DNA from: Solwaraspora sp. WMMA2056
GTDB lineage: Bacteria > Actinomycetota > Actinomycetes > Mycobacteriales > Micromonosporaceae
NCBI RefSeq assembly: GCF_030345095.1
Contig: NZ_CP128360.1
Coordinates: 4,154,001 to 4,218,000 of the forward strand
DNA length: 64,000 bases
Reading direction: 5' to 3'
Every line of letters begins with the position of its first letter. Position 1 is the stretch's first letter. Positions 55,443 to 63,327 of this stretch are shown one piece after another. The notes below the pieces were generated by a model. That model ran no database searches. It was given only the letters and a program-made list of their open reading frames with translations, and was not told where the DNA came from. Made by a program: the position numbers and the translations under genes.

Positions 55443-57416
55443 TCACGGCGCCAGCGGGGCGACGCGGACGTTGCGGAAGCTGACGATGTCGTCGACGCCG
55501 TGCACCTGCAGGCCGAGGTAGCCGTCGGCGCGGTGGCGGCCCGCGCCGCCAGGGTCGCCGTCGCGAGGCGGGTCGAAGACGAGGTCGGGCGTGTTGACGA
55601 AGTCGTTGACCAGTTCGCCGTTGCGGAAGATCGAGTAGTGTTGCCCGACGACCCGGATCTCGTAGTCGTTCCAGGTGCCCTTCGCGGTGACGCCGGCGGT
55701 GTCGAGGTCGACGCCGTCGAAGCCGTACACCGAGCCGGTCTTGTAGCGATCGCCGGCCGGGTCGTCGAGGATCTGCACCTCGTGGCCGTACTCGATCGCC
55801 ACCCATTCCGGCCGGGGCTGGGTCGGGTGCTGGTGCACGGCGGGGAAGCGGACGAAGACGCCGCTGTTGGCCCGGGCGTCGCCCGGGGCGTCGTCGCGCC
55901 ACTGCAGTTTCAGCGAGAAGTCACCGTAGGCGCGGATCGGGAACCAGAGCAGCCCGAGCCCGTCGACGGGCCTGCTGGTGATCGACCCGTCGGCGTTGCG
56001 GGTGAAGCCGCCCGCCCCGACCTGCTCCCACTGGGCGAAGGAGGCACCCGACCGGCCGAGGATCGACTGGTAGCCGGTCTGCGCGTCGGACTTGCCGACC
56101 GCCGACGCCGTGGCCGCCTCGATCAGTGTCGCCCGTTCGGCCGGGCTGATGACGCCGCGCGCCAGCAGGTCCTTCGCCACCGCGCGGACATGCTGCATGA
56201 ACTCGTTGTGGTTGCGCCAGTTCCGTTCGCTGGCGATCAGGTTGTTGACCGTGCAGCCGGTGACGACCTGCCGGTTCGGCACCCGGCTGTTCACCGTGCC
56301 CAGCCACACCGTCGCCCGGGTGTCGAGCACCGGGCACTGCGGATCGACGCCGCCGGTGACGATGGTGAAGGCGACCGACGCGGGGTCGGAGACGTTGCCG
56401 GCGACGTCGGTGGCCCGGTAGCTCACCAGGTGATCTCCGGGGCGGCTGACGGTCACCGGCGCCGTGTAGGTGGTGTACGGGCCCTCGTCGACGGCGTACT
56501 CGACGCTGGCGACACCGGAGTCGTCGTCGACGGCGGTCAGCACGACCGTCGCCGTACCCAGGTACGCGCCGTTGTCGTCGCGCGCGCCGGACACGGTGGC
56601 GGTCACCGTGGGCGCGGTGGTGTCCGGATCCGGGGGTGCGACCACCGTGAAGGTCACCGACCCGGGGTCGGAGGTGTTGCCGGCGACGTCGGTGGCCCGG
56701 TAACGCACCGTGTGTGGGCCGGGTTCGTTGACGGTGACCGGTGCGTCGTACGGTTGGAACCCGCCGTCACCGATGGCGTACTCGATGCTGTCGACGCCGG
56801 AGCCACTGTCGGTCGCGGTCAGGCTGACGGTGGCGGCGCCGAGGTAGGCGCCGTCGTCGTCGCGCGGCCCGGACAACGCGGCGGTCACCGTCGGCGGCGT
56901 GGTGTCCTCGGTGGTGCCGTCGCTGACCACCAGGATGCCGTTCATCAGGCCGTGCCCGGGGATGGCGCAGAAGTACCGGTAGGTGCCGGCGGTCAGCACC
57001 ACGTCGACGCTCCACCGGCCACCGTTGGTGTCGAAGGGGTCGGCCAGGATGTTGACGGCGACGTCCTGGTTGTACGTCGGGTCGCCGGTCTCGAACGTGA
57101 GGGTGTGCTGCATGCCGCTGGTGTTGCCGGTCGCGGCGCTGTTCTCGAAGACCAGCGTTGCCGGGCCGGGGACCGCGGTCGCCGGGGCCTCGGTGTAGGC
57201 GGTGACGTCGTTGCCGGCGGTCCAGGTGAGTACCTGGGTGTCGCGGGCCGGGGCGGGTCCGCCGTCGGTGGGTCGGGCGCTGACCGGTAGCGCGGTCAGC
57301 GTCGCGGTGAGCACCATGCCGACGAGGGCGGCCAGCGCGGTGCCAACCCGTCTGCCGCTGATCGGTGGTCGGATGTGACGATCGGGTTCGCCGTACCTGG
57401 CGTGGGCAGCTGACAT
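55443..57416 (-). CDS. Secreted cupredoxin / Ig-like / DUF1080 protein
   Basis: 657 residues from ATG 57416 (AAAGG 10 nt upstream; GTG 57425 possible). After a signal peptide a cupredoxin domain (~58-165) shows the type 1 copper set: His104 in MQHTL, then Cys150, His155 and Met158 in FCAIPGHGLM. Two similar ~88-residue Ig-like repeats follow (172-258 and 266-353; each ends YRATDVAGN-SDP). Then come the same unrecognised two-Cys module as in the gene at 50079 (361-443) and a DUF1080 domain (447-657). First gene of the operon with the multicopper oxidase. It probably acts on a carbohydrate outside the cell, with copper-based electron transfer. Confidence 0.9.
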   Translation of the reverse strand: MSAAHARYGEPDRHIRPPISGRRVGTALAALVGMVLTATLTALPVSARPTDGGPAPARDTQVLTWTAGNDVTAYTEAPATAVPGPATLVFENSAATGNTSGMQHTLTFETGDPTYNQDVAVNILADPFDTNGGRWSVDVVLTAGTYRYFCAIPGHGLMNGILVVSDGTTEDTTPPTVTAALSGPRDDDGAYLGAATVSLTATDSGSGVDSIEYAIGDGGFQPYDAPVTVNEPGPHTVRYRATDVAGNTSDPGSVTFTVVAPPDPDTTAPTVTATVSGARDDNGAYLGTATVVLTAVDDDSGVASVEYAVDEGPYTTYTAPVTVSRPGDHLVSYRATDVAGNVSDPASVAFTIVTGGVDPQCPVLDTRATVWLGTVNSRVPNRQVVTGCTVNNLIASERNWRNHNEFMQHVRAVAKDLLARGVISPAERATLIEAATASAVGKSDAQTGYQSILGRSGASFAQWEQVGAGGFTRNADGSITSRPVDGLGLLWFPIRAYGDFSLKLQWRDDAPGDARANSGVFVRFPAVHQHPTQPRPEWVAIEYGHEVQILDDPAGDRYKTGSVYGFDGVDLDTAGVTAKGTWNDYEIRVVGQHYSIFRNGELVNDFVNTPDLVFDPPRDGDPGGAGRHRADGYLGLQVHGVDDIVSFRNVRVAPLAP

Positions 57417-57920
57417 TGCCGGCACACCTTTCGCAAGTGTCCGTTGTGGTATGACAGAGGACGTCGTGGGTGCGGTGCGATGAGTGGATCAGGGCATGCG
57501 GTGGCCAGGGTCCGGTGAACGAGGGTGGACGGTAGCGGGACCTGGCCTGCCGTGGTGAAGGGGCGGGTGGGCGACGTCAGGGTGCTGGCGCGCGCCGCCG
57601 CGCCGATCGGATACGCATTGTCCCGGGGGGTGCCACGGCCCCGGCGGGACGATCTCGCGAAGACCGGCCCTTCCAGAGTGTTCGGTCGAGTGGGCCTCGC
57701 CGTCGGTTTCCCCGCCGTCGCACGCTGGTGAGACAGACCCTAGCTGACTTGATGTCGATGTGTCTATGTCTTTCGGTTGACCGCACTAGACTTTCATTAG
57801 CTTCGACAGAAGCTCTTGCTGTGTGGTCATTACTTCTGTCGGTGACGTCGGGCAAAGTCGGGCGCCGGAGAGAAGAGCATGGTGGACTCGACTGTTCGGC
57901 GGCGCCTCGCCGGACCGGGC
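57417..57920. other. 504 bp intergenic region, lower GC, with inverted repeats
   Basis: It lies between the end of the siderophore operon and the start of the cupredoxin operon, both leftward. The part at ~57730-57840 is unusually AT-rich for the window. It holds AGCTTC-GACA-GAAGCT (57799-57814) and an 8 bp inverted pair GACAGAAG (57805-57812) with CTTCTGTC (57833-57840). These may end the upstream operon or bind a regulator. I see no convincing gene. Confidence 0.55.
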
Positions 57921-60038
57921 TCAGGCGCGGGACCGGGCCAGCAGATAGATGAAGTACGGCGCGCCGACCAGCGCCACCACCAGCCCGGCCGGCAACTGGG
58001 CCGGTGCCAGCACGGTACGCCCGATGGTGTCGGCCACCCCGAGCCCGACCACGCCGAGCCCGGCCGCCACCGGGATGATCCGGGCGTGCCGGCCGCCGAC
58101 CAGCGCCCGTGCGGCGTGCGGCGCGACCAGGCCGACGAAACCGACGACTCCAACCGCCGTGACGCTCATCGCGGCGAGGACGGCGGCGACGGCCAGCACC
58201 AGCAGGCGCAGGCGCTCCAGACCGACACCGACGAGCCGGGGGGTGTCCTCGTCGAGGGCGAGCAGGTCGAGTTCACGGCGAGCGGCGAGCGCCACCGGCA
58301 GGGCGACCAGCAGGGCGATCACCGCCGGCACCACCTGCGCCCAGCTGCGGCCGTACGTGGTGCCCGACAACCAGGTGTAGATCCTCGGGGTGTCCCAGGG
58401 GTTCGACCGCACCAGCAGGTACGTCGTCAGGGCCGTCGTGGCGTACCAGACACCGATGCCCACCAGGACCAACCGGTCGGTGTGCAGCCCGCCCCGCCAG
58501 GCGATCGCATAGACCAGGCCGAAGGCGGCCAGCGCGCCGACGGTCGCGGCCACGGCCAGCGTCGTGGTCCCACCGCCGCCGGCAGCGGTCACGACGATCA
58601 CGGCGGCCAGCCCGGCGCCACCGGTGATGCCGAGGATTCCCGGCTCGGCCAGCGGGTTGCGACAGGTGGCCTGGACCAGGCAGCCGGACAGCGCCAACGC
58701 ACCGCCGGCGACGAGCGCGGCCGCCACCCGGGGGGCCCGTTCGTCGAGGGCGAACCGGACCATCGGTGGTCCCTCACCGGACGCCCACAGCGCGATGTCG
58801 CCGGTGAGCAGCCAGGTGTTGCCGGCGAGCAGCCCGAGCAGCGCCGTACCCCCGGTGGCGACGCCGACGGCGGCCAGCACGAGCCAGAACCGTCGCCGCG
58901 AACGTGGCCCCATCCCGCTGCCCGGCGGCTGCCGGGTCGGCCCGGAGTCGCGGACCCGCCGGGCGAGCAGGACGAGTACGACGGCACCGGCGAGGGTGGT
59001 GGTGACGCCGGTCGGCACCTGACCGGCCCGGTCGGCGCCGAGCAGGGCCCGGATCGCCAGGTCCGCGCCGACCACGGTCAGCGCCCCGACGAGGCCGGCC
59101 GCCGGGATGCCGACCGCGTGTCGATGCAGCGCCGGCACGGCCCGCGCCAGCAGCCGGGTGATCGCCGGTGCGCAGAGCCCGACGAAACCGATCGGCCCGG
59201 CCAGGGTCACCGCCGCCGCGGTCAGCAGGACCGCGAGGACGGTGCCGGCCGCGCGGGTCGATCGCACCGGTACGCCGAGCGCGGCGGCGGTGTCGTCCCC
59301 GACGCCGAGCACGTCGAGCCGCCGGGCCAGCAGCAACGCGCCGACGGTAGCCGCCGCCACGACCGGCGCGGCGTACTGGAAGGTGGTGAGTCCGAGTTGG
59401 CTCAGCGACCCGCTGCCCCAGGCGAACAACCCGGTGGTCTCCTCCTGAAAGCTGATCAGCAGCGCGGCCGTGGCCGCCTGCAACGCCATCGCCACCACGG
59501 AACCGGCCAGGACGAGCCGGGTGGTCGAGCTGCCCGCGCCGCCGGCGAGGCCGAGCACGGCGGCGGCGGCGAGCAATCCGCCGACGAAGGCGACGGTGCC
59601 CGAGGCCCACAGCGGCACCGCGAGCCCGAACGCCGCGACGGCGCTGACCGCGAAGTAGGCGCCGCCGGTGACCGCGAGGGTGTCCGGTGAAGCGAGCGTG
59701 TTGCGGGACAGGGACTGGAACATCGCCCCGGCGACGCCGAGGGCGAAACCGACGGCGACCCCGGCGGCCAGCCGGGGCAGCCGGGAGCCGACGAGGATGT
59801 CGCGGGCCGGTCCGCTGTCGTCGCCGAACGCGCCGAGCAGTTCGCCGGGGCCGAGACCGGCGGTGCCCTGAGTGAGGTGCCAGCCGGCCGCGACGATCAG
59901 GGCGAGCGCGAGTGACAGCAGGGCGGCGACCCCGCCGAGGACGGTCCGACCGGTCGGGCCGGGTACCGCCACCGGGGAACTGGTGGCGGTACCCGGTGCC
60001 GGGCGGGTCCTCGTCGTCGGTGGACCGTCGGTGCGCAC
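57921..60038 (-). CDS. Iron-siderophore ABC permease, two FecCD domains fused (FhuB-like)
   Basis: 705 residues. Two homologous halves (~35-360 and ~385-705) each have about ten membrane helices. The halves carry GSRLPRLAAGVAVGFALGVAGAMFQ and RAPRVAAALVAGGALALSGCLVQ, and the coupling segments IGFVGLCAPAITRLL and VGFVGLVAPHAARAL. Most actinobacteria use two separate FecCD genes; the fused form resembles FhuB. The GTG at 60038 is 5 nt after the binding-protein stop. Last gene of the IdeR-controlled operon. Confidence 0.93.
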   Translation of the reverse strand: MRTDGPPTTRTRPAPGTATSSPVAVPGPTGRTVLGGVAALLSLALALIVAAGWHLTQGTAGLGPGELLGAFGDDSGPARDILVGSRLPRLAAGVAVGFALGVAGAMFQSLSRNTLASPDTLAVTGGAYFAVSAVAAFGLAVPLWASGTVAFVGGLLAAAAVLGLAGGAGSSTTRLVLAGSVVAMALQAATAALLISFQEETTGLFAWGSGSLSQLGLTTFQYAAPVVAAATVGALLLARRLDVLGVGDDTAAALGVPVRSTRAAGTVLAVLLTAAAVTLAGPIGFVGLCAPAITRLLARAVPALHRHAVGIPAAGLVGALTVVGADLAIRALLGADRAGQVPTGVTTTLAGAVVLVLLARRVRDSGPTRQPPGSGMGPRSRRRFWLVLAAVGVATGGTALLGLLAGNTWLLTGDIALWASGEGPPMVRFALDERAPRVAAALVAGGALALSGCLVQATCRNPLAEPGILGITGGAGLAAVIVVTAAGGGGTTTLAVAATVGALAAFGLVYAIAWRGGLHTDRLVLVGIGVWYATTALTTYLLVRSNPWDTPRIYTWLSGTTYGRSWAQVVPAVIALLVALPVALAARRELDLLALDEDTPRLVGVGLERLRLLVLAVAAVLAAMSVTAVGVVGFVGLVAPHAARALVGGRHARIIPVAAGLGVVGLGVADTIGRTVLAPAQLPAGLVVALVGAPYFIYLLARSRA

Positions 60039-60043
60039 GGAAC

Positions 60044-61075
60044 TCAGTTGGTCAGCAGGTCGACGTACGCGTCCAGCACCTGCTGTGACGAGCGCGGCCC
60101 GCCGAAGGTCCAGATGCCGGGCGGGAAGCTGTGGGCCCGACCCTGCGTGACGGCGGGCAGCGACGACCAGATCTCGTTCTTCTGCAGCTCGGCGATGACG
60201 TCGCTGGCCGGATCGGTGGTGCCGGTGTGGAAGAAGGTGGCATCACCGACGGTGCTGATCCCCTCGACGTCGGTCTGCCCGAGACCGTACGCCGGGTCCA
60301 CCTCGCCGGTCCAGGCGTTGGTCAGACCGATCGCCTCGCCGAGTTCGCCGACCAGGGAGCCCTGACCGAACGGCCGCAGCGCGACGTTTCCACCCTGGAT
60401 CCAGCCGTCGAAGTAGACGAACTCGGTGGTCGACGGCCCGGCGGCGGCGACGTCCTGTTTCGCCTGATCGAGGCCCGCCTGGAACTGCTCGACGACCACG
60501 TCGGCGCGTTCGGTACGGCCGAGCGCCTCCGCGATCAGGGTGAACGTGTCCAGCATGTTCTGGACCGGGTCGGCGGTGTCGGCGCCCCGGGTGGCGAGCA
60601 CGGGGACGTCGTACTCGGCGAGCTGGGTGATGATCGGGTCGTCGGCGGTGGTGGCTTCGACGATCACCAGATCGGGGTTGGCGGCGAACAGGGCGTCCAG
60701 GTTGGGTTCGCCCCGGCCGCCGACGTCGGCGACCCCGTCGGGCAGTTCCTCGGCGGTGACCCAGGTGCGGTAGCCCTCGGCGTCGGCGACCGCGACCGGC
60801 GTGCGGCACAGGGTGAGGACGTCCTCGATCTGCTGCCATTCCAGGACGGCGACCCGTTCGGCCGGGGCGTCCAGGCTGACGGTGCGTCCGAGCACGTCGG
60901 TGACCTCGACCGGCCCGGTCGAGGTCGTCGTGGTGTCGTCGGCGCATTCACCGGAGGCGGTCGGCGGCGGCGTACGGTCCGTGGTGGCCTGCGGGTCGCT
61001 GGTGCCGCAGCCGGCCAGCAGGGTGGGAACCAGCGCGGCGGCCGCGAGGGCAGCCGTGATCGATCGGGTTTTCAT
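60044..61075 (-). CDS. Iron-siderophore-binding lipoprotein (FecB/FepB-like)
   Basis: 343 residues. The lipobox LLAGC gives Cys23 as the lipidation site. The mature part has VTDVLGRTVSLDAPAERVAVLEW at the start of the class III binding fold and GGRGEPNLDALFAANPDLVIVE in the first lobe. It would deliver a ferric siderophore to the fused permease encoded 5 nt downstream. The ATPase gene lies 26 nt upstream. Confidence 0.93.
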   Translation of the reverse strand: MKTRSITAALAAAALVPTLLAGCGTSDPQATTDRTPPPTASGECADDTTTTSTGPVEVTDVLGRTVSLDAPAERVAVLEWQQIEDVLTLCRTPVAVADAEGYRTWVTAEELPDGVADVGGRGEPNLDALFAANPDLVIVEATTADDPIITQLAEYDVPVLATRGADTADPVQNMLDTFTLIAEALGRTERADVVVEQFQAGLDQAKQDVAAAGPSTTEFVYFDGWIQGGNVALRPFGQGSLVGELGEAIGLTNAWTGEVDPAYGLGQTDVEGISTVGDATFFHTGTTDPASDVIAELQKNEIWSSLPAVTQGRAHSFPPGIWTFGGPRSSQQVLDAYVDLLTN

Positions 61076-61101
61076 CAGATCCTCACTGTGAGTGGTGGCG
61101 C

Positions 61102-61920
61102 CTATCGGCGCCGGTGGTGGTGCCTACCCCGGGGCTCGACCCGTACCAGGCCGGTGTCGGGGTCCATCGTGGTGTCGATCGGCAGTCCGTAGACCTCGCC
61201 GAGGTGCTCTGCGGTCAGCACCTCGGCGGCGGTGCCGACGGCCCGGACCCGGCCCTGGTGCAGCAGGACGACCTGGTCGGCGACGCTCGCCGCCTGGTTC
61301 AGGTCGTGCAGGACGACGCCGAGCGCCGTGGTGTGCTGGTCCGCCAGGTCGCGGACCAGGTCGAGGGTCTCGACCTGGTAGCGCAGATCGAGATGGTTGG
61401 TCGGTTCGTCGAGCAGCAGGACGCCGGTGTCCTGGGCCAGGCAGGTGGCCAGCCAGACCCGCTGCAACTCGCCACCGGAGAGCTGGTCGATCGCCCGTGT
61501 CGCCATCGCGGTGATTCCGGTCAGCCGCATCGCGTGGTCGATCATGGTGTGGTCGGCCTCGGTGAGGGCACCGAACCGGCGTCGGTGCGGGTGTCGTCCG
61601 AACGCCACGACGTCGCGGATCCGCAGGCCGGACGGGTGCGGCAGGGACTGCGACAGCAGGGTGACCCGGCGGGCGAAATCCCGGGCGGACAGTGGCGCGG
61701 TGTCCTGCTCGACGCCGTCGTCGTGGCGCAGCAGGACCCGGCCGGATTCGGCCCGGTGCAGTCGGGCGAGCGACCGCAGCACGGTGGACTTGCCACTGCC
61801 GTTCGGGCCGATCAGGGCGGTCACCGTGCCGGGGCGGATGGCGACCGACACCCCGTGGACGACGGTGGTGCGGTGGTAGCCGAGCACCAGGTCGTCGCCG
61901 TGCAACGCGGTCGCGATCAT
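61102..61920 (-). CDS. Iron-siderophore ABC transporter ATPase (FecE/FepC-like)
   Basis: 272 residues from ATG 61920. Walker A GPNGSGKSTVLRSL, signature LSGGELQRVWLA, Walker B TGVLLLDEPTNHLDL and the switch His in LGVVLHDLNQA are intact. It is the first gene of the operon. A longer in-frame start (61956) would read through the iron box and is unlikely. TAGCCT, inside the iron box, lies 8 nt before the ATG, so the transcript is probably leaderless. Confidence 0.94.
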   Translation of the reverse strand: MIATALHGDDLVLGYHRTTVVHGVSVAIRPGTVTALIGPNGSGKSTVLRSLARLHRAESGRVLLRHDDGVEQDTAPLSARDFARRVTLLSQSLPHPSGLRIRDVVAFGRHPHRRRFGALTEADHTMIDHAMRLTGITAMATRAIDQLSGGELQRVWLATCLAQDTGVLLLDEPTNHLDLRYQVETLDLVRDLADQHTTALGVVLHDLNQAASVADQVVLLHQGRVRAVGTAAEVLTAEHLGEVYGLPIDTTMDPDTGLVRVEPRGRHHHRRR

Positions 61921-61921
61921 G

Positions 61922-61940
61922 TTAGGTGAGGCTACCCTAA
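61922..61940. promoter_or_regulatory. IdeR/DmdR (DtxR-family) iron box
   Basis: TTAGGTGAGGCTACCCTAA matches the consensus TTAGGTTAGGCTAACCTAA at 17 of 19 positions. It ends one base before the ATPase start codon on the other strand and covers the likely -10 box. Iron-loaded repressor would shut off the siderophore importer. Confidence 0.9.
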
Positions 61941-62143
61941 AGCGTTTCGTTGGCAAGATCCGGGTGATCGTGACCTCGCGATGTGCGGATGCGGGCAGCT
62001 GGCCGGTCCCGGAACGACGCGTCTCGGGGAACCATAACTTTTCCGGGCAAAAGCTCGTTTATCAGACGGGCGCCGTCGTAGGTCGACGACCTGGTGCCCG
62101 CCCGCACCTGTTCTCCCGACGGACGGCAGCGAGAAGGAGCGCG

Positions 62144-63268
62144 ATGACCCGCGTGATGACGGTGGTCGGCACCCGGCCGGAGATCATCCGACTGTCCCGG
62201 GTGATGGACCGGTTGGACCGTACGGTCGAGCACGTGCTGGTGCACACCGGCCAGAACTGGGATCCGTTCCTGTCCGAGGTCTTCTTCACCGAGCTGCGGC
62301 TACGCCCGCCGGACCGGTCCCTCGGCGTCGACACCACCTCGCTGGGCCGGGTGCTCGGTGGGGTGCTGGTCGGCGTCGAGGAGGCGATCGCCGACCATCG
62401 GCCCGACGCTCTGCTGGTGCTGGGCGACACCAACAGCGCCATCGCCGCCCTGATGGCCCGCCGGATGCGGGTGCCCGTCTACCACATGGAGGCGGGCAAC
62501 CGCTGCTTCGACATCAACGTGCCCGAGGAGACCAACCGGCGGCTGGTCGACCATGTCAGCGACTTCAACCTGGTCTACAGCGAGCACGCCCGGCGCAACC
62601 TGACCGCCGAGGGCCTGCACCCGCGCCGGATCCTGCACACCGGCTCGCCGATGCGCGAGGTCCTGGACCACTACCGGGCCGACATCGCGGCCTCGACGGT
62701 GCTCGACCAGCTCGGCCTGACCCCCGGTGGGTACGTGGTGGTCAGCGCGCACCGGGAGGAGAACGTGGACCGGCCGGACCGGCTGCACCGGCTGCTCGAC
62801 TGCCTGCGGGCGGTCCGTGACGAGTGGGCGCTGCCGGTGCTGGTCAGCACCCATCCGCGAACCCGTAAGCGGTTGGAGGCGCTGGCGAGCGACCCGACCA
62901 GCCTCGACCGGATCACCTTCCATGAGCCGTTCGGCCTGTTCGACTACGTGAGCCTGCAGCGGGCCGCCCACTGCACGTTGTCCGACAGCGGCACGATCAG
63001 CGAGGAGGCCGCGATCCTCGGCTTCCCGGCGGTGACCCTGCGCGAGTCGATCGAGCGGCCGGAGGCGTTGGACGCCGGCGGCATCATCATGACCGGCCTG
63101 GACCCGGCCGGGGTGGTCGAAGCGGTCCGGGCCACGGTCGGGCAGGTCGCCGCCGACGGCGTGCCCTGCCCGGCGGACTACCAGGTGCCGGACACCTCCC
63201 GACGGGTGGTCGACTTCATCCTGTCGACCGTCCGGCGGCACCACGAGTGGGCCGGGCTGCGGCGCTGA
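62144..63268 (+). CDS. wecB: UDP-N-acetylglucosamine 2-epimerase (non-hydrolysing)
   Basis: 374 residues from ATG 62144, with GAAGGAG 5 nt upstream. VVGTRPEIIRLSRVMDRL, VHTGQNWDPFLSEVFF, VLGDTNSA, HMEAGNRCFD, PEETNRRLVDHVSD, SAHREENVDRPDRL and LSDSGTISEEAAILGFPAVTLRE are the family marks. It interconverts UDP-GlcNAc and UDP-ManNAc for surface polysaccharide. It is followed by a glycosyltransferase gene, so a polysaccharide locus begins here and runs off the window. Confidence 0.94.
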   Translation: MTRVMTVVGTRPEIIRLSRVMDRLDRTVEHVLVHTGQNWDPFLSEVFFTELRLRPPDRSLGVDTTSLGRVLGGVLVGVEEAIADHRPDALLVLGDTNSAIAALMARRMRVPVYHMEAGNRCFDINVPEETNRRLVDHVSDFNLVYSEHARRNLTAEGLHPRRILHTGSPMREVLDHYRADIAASTVLDQLGLTPGGYVVVSAHREENVDRPDRLHRLLDCLRAVRDEWALPVLVSTHPRTRKRLEALASDPTSLDRITFHEPFGLFDYVSLQRAAHCTLSDSGTISEEAAILGFPAVTLRESIERPEALDAGGIIMTGLDPAGVVEAVRATVGQVAADGVPCPADYQVPDTSRRVVDFILSTVRRHHEWAGLRR

Positions 63269-63327
63269 CCGGTGCCGGCACAGTCGTGGACAGCCGAACC
63301 GACCGACGAGCCGAAGGTGAGTCGACC

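Noticed and set aside
57525-57731. 68-codon plus-strand frame in the same gap
   Set aside because: No ribosome site or family resemblance and no supporting gene context.
57577-57855. 92-codon minus-strand frame in the 57.4-57.9 kb gap
   Set aside because: No ribosome site, no domain, Arg-rich composition and poor third-position GC in its first half; I treat the gap as non-coding.
57921-59690. Long Arg/Gly/Asp-rich plus-strand frame over the siderophore permease
   Set aside because: Composition is typical of the complement of a membrane protein gene in high-GC DNA; the other strand has about twenty membrane helices in two FecCD repeats.
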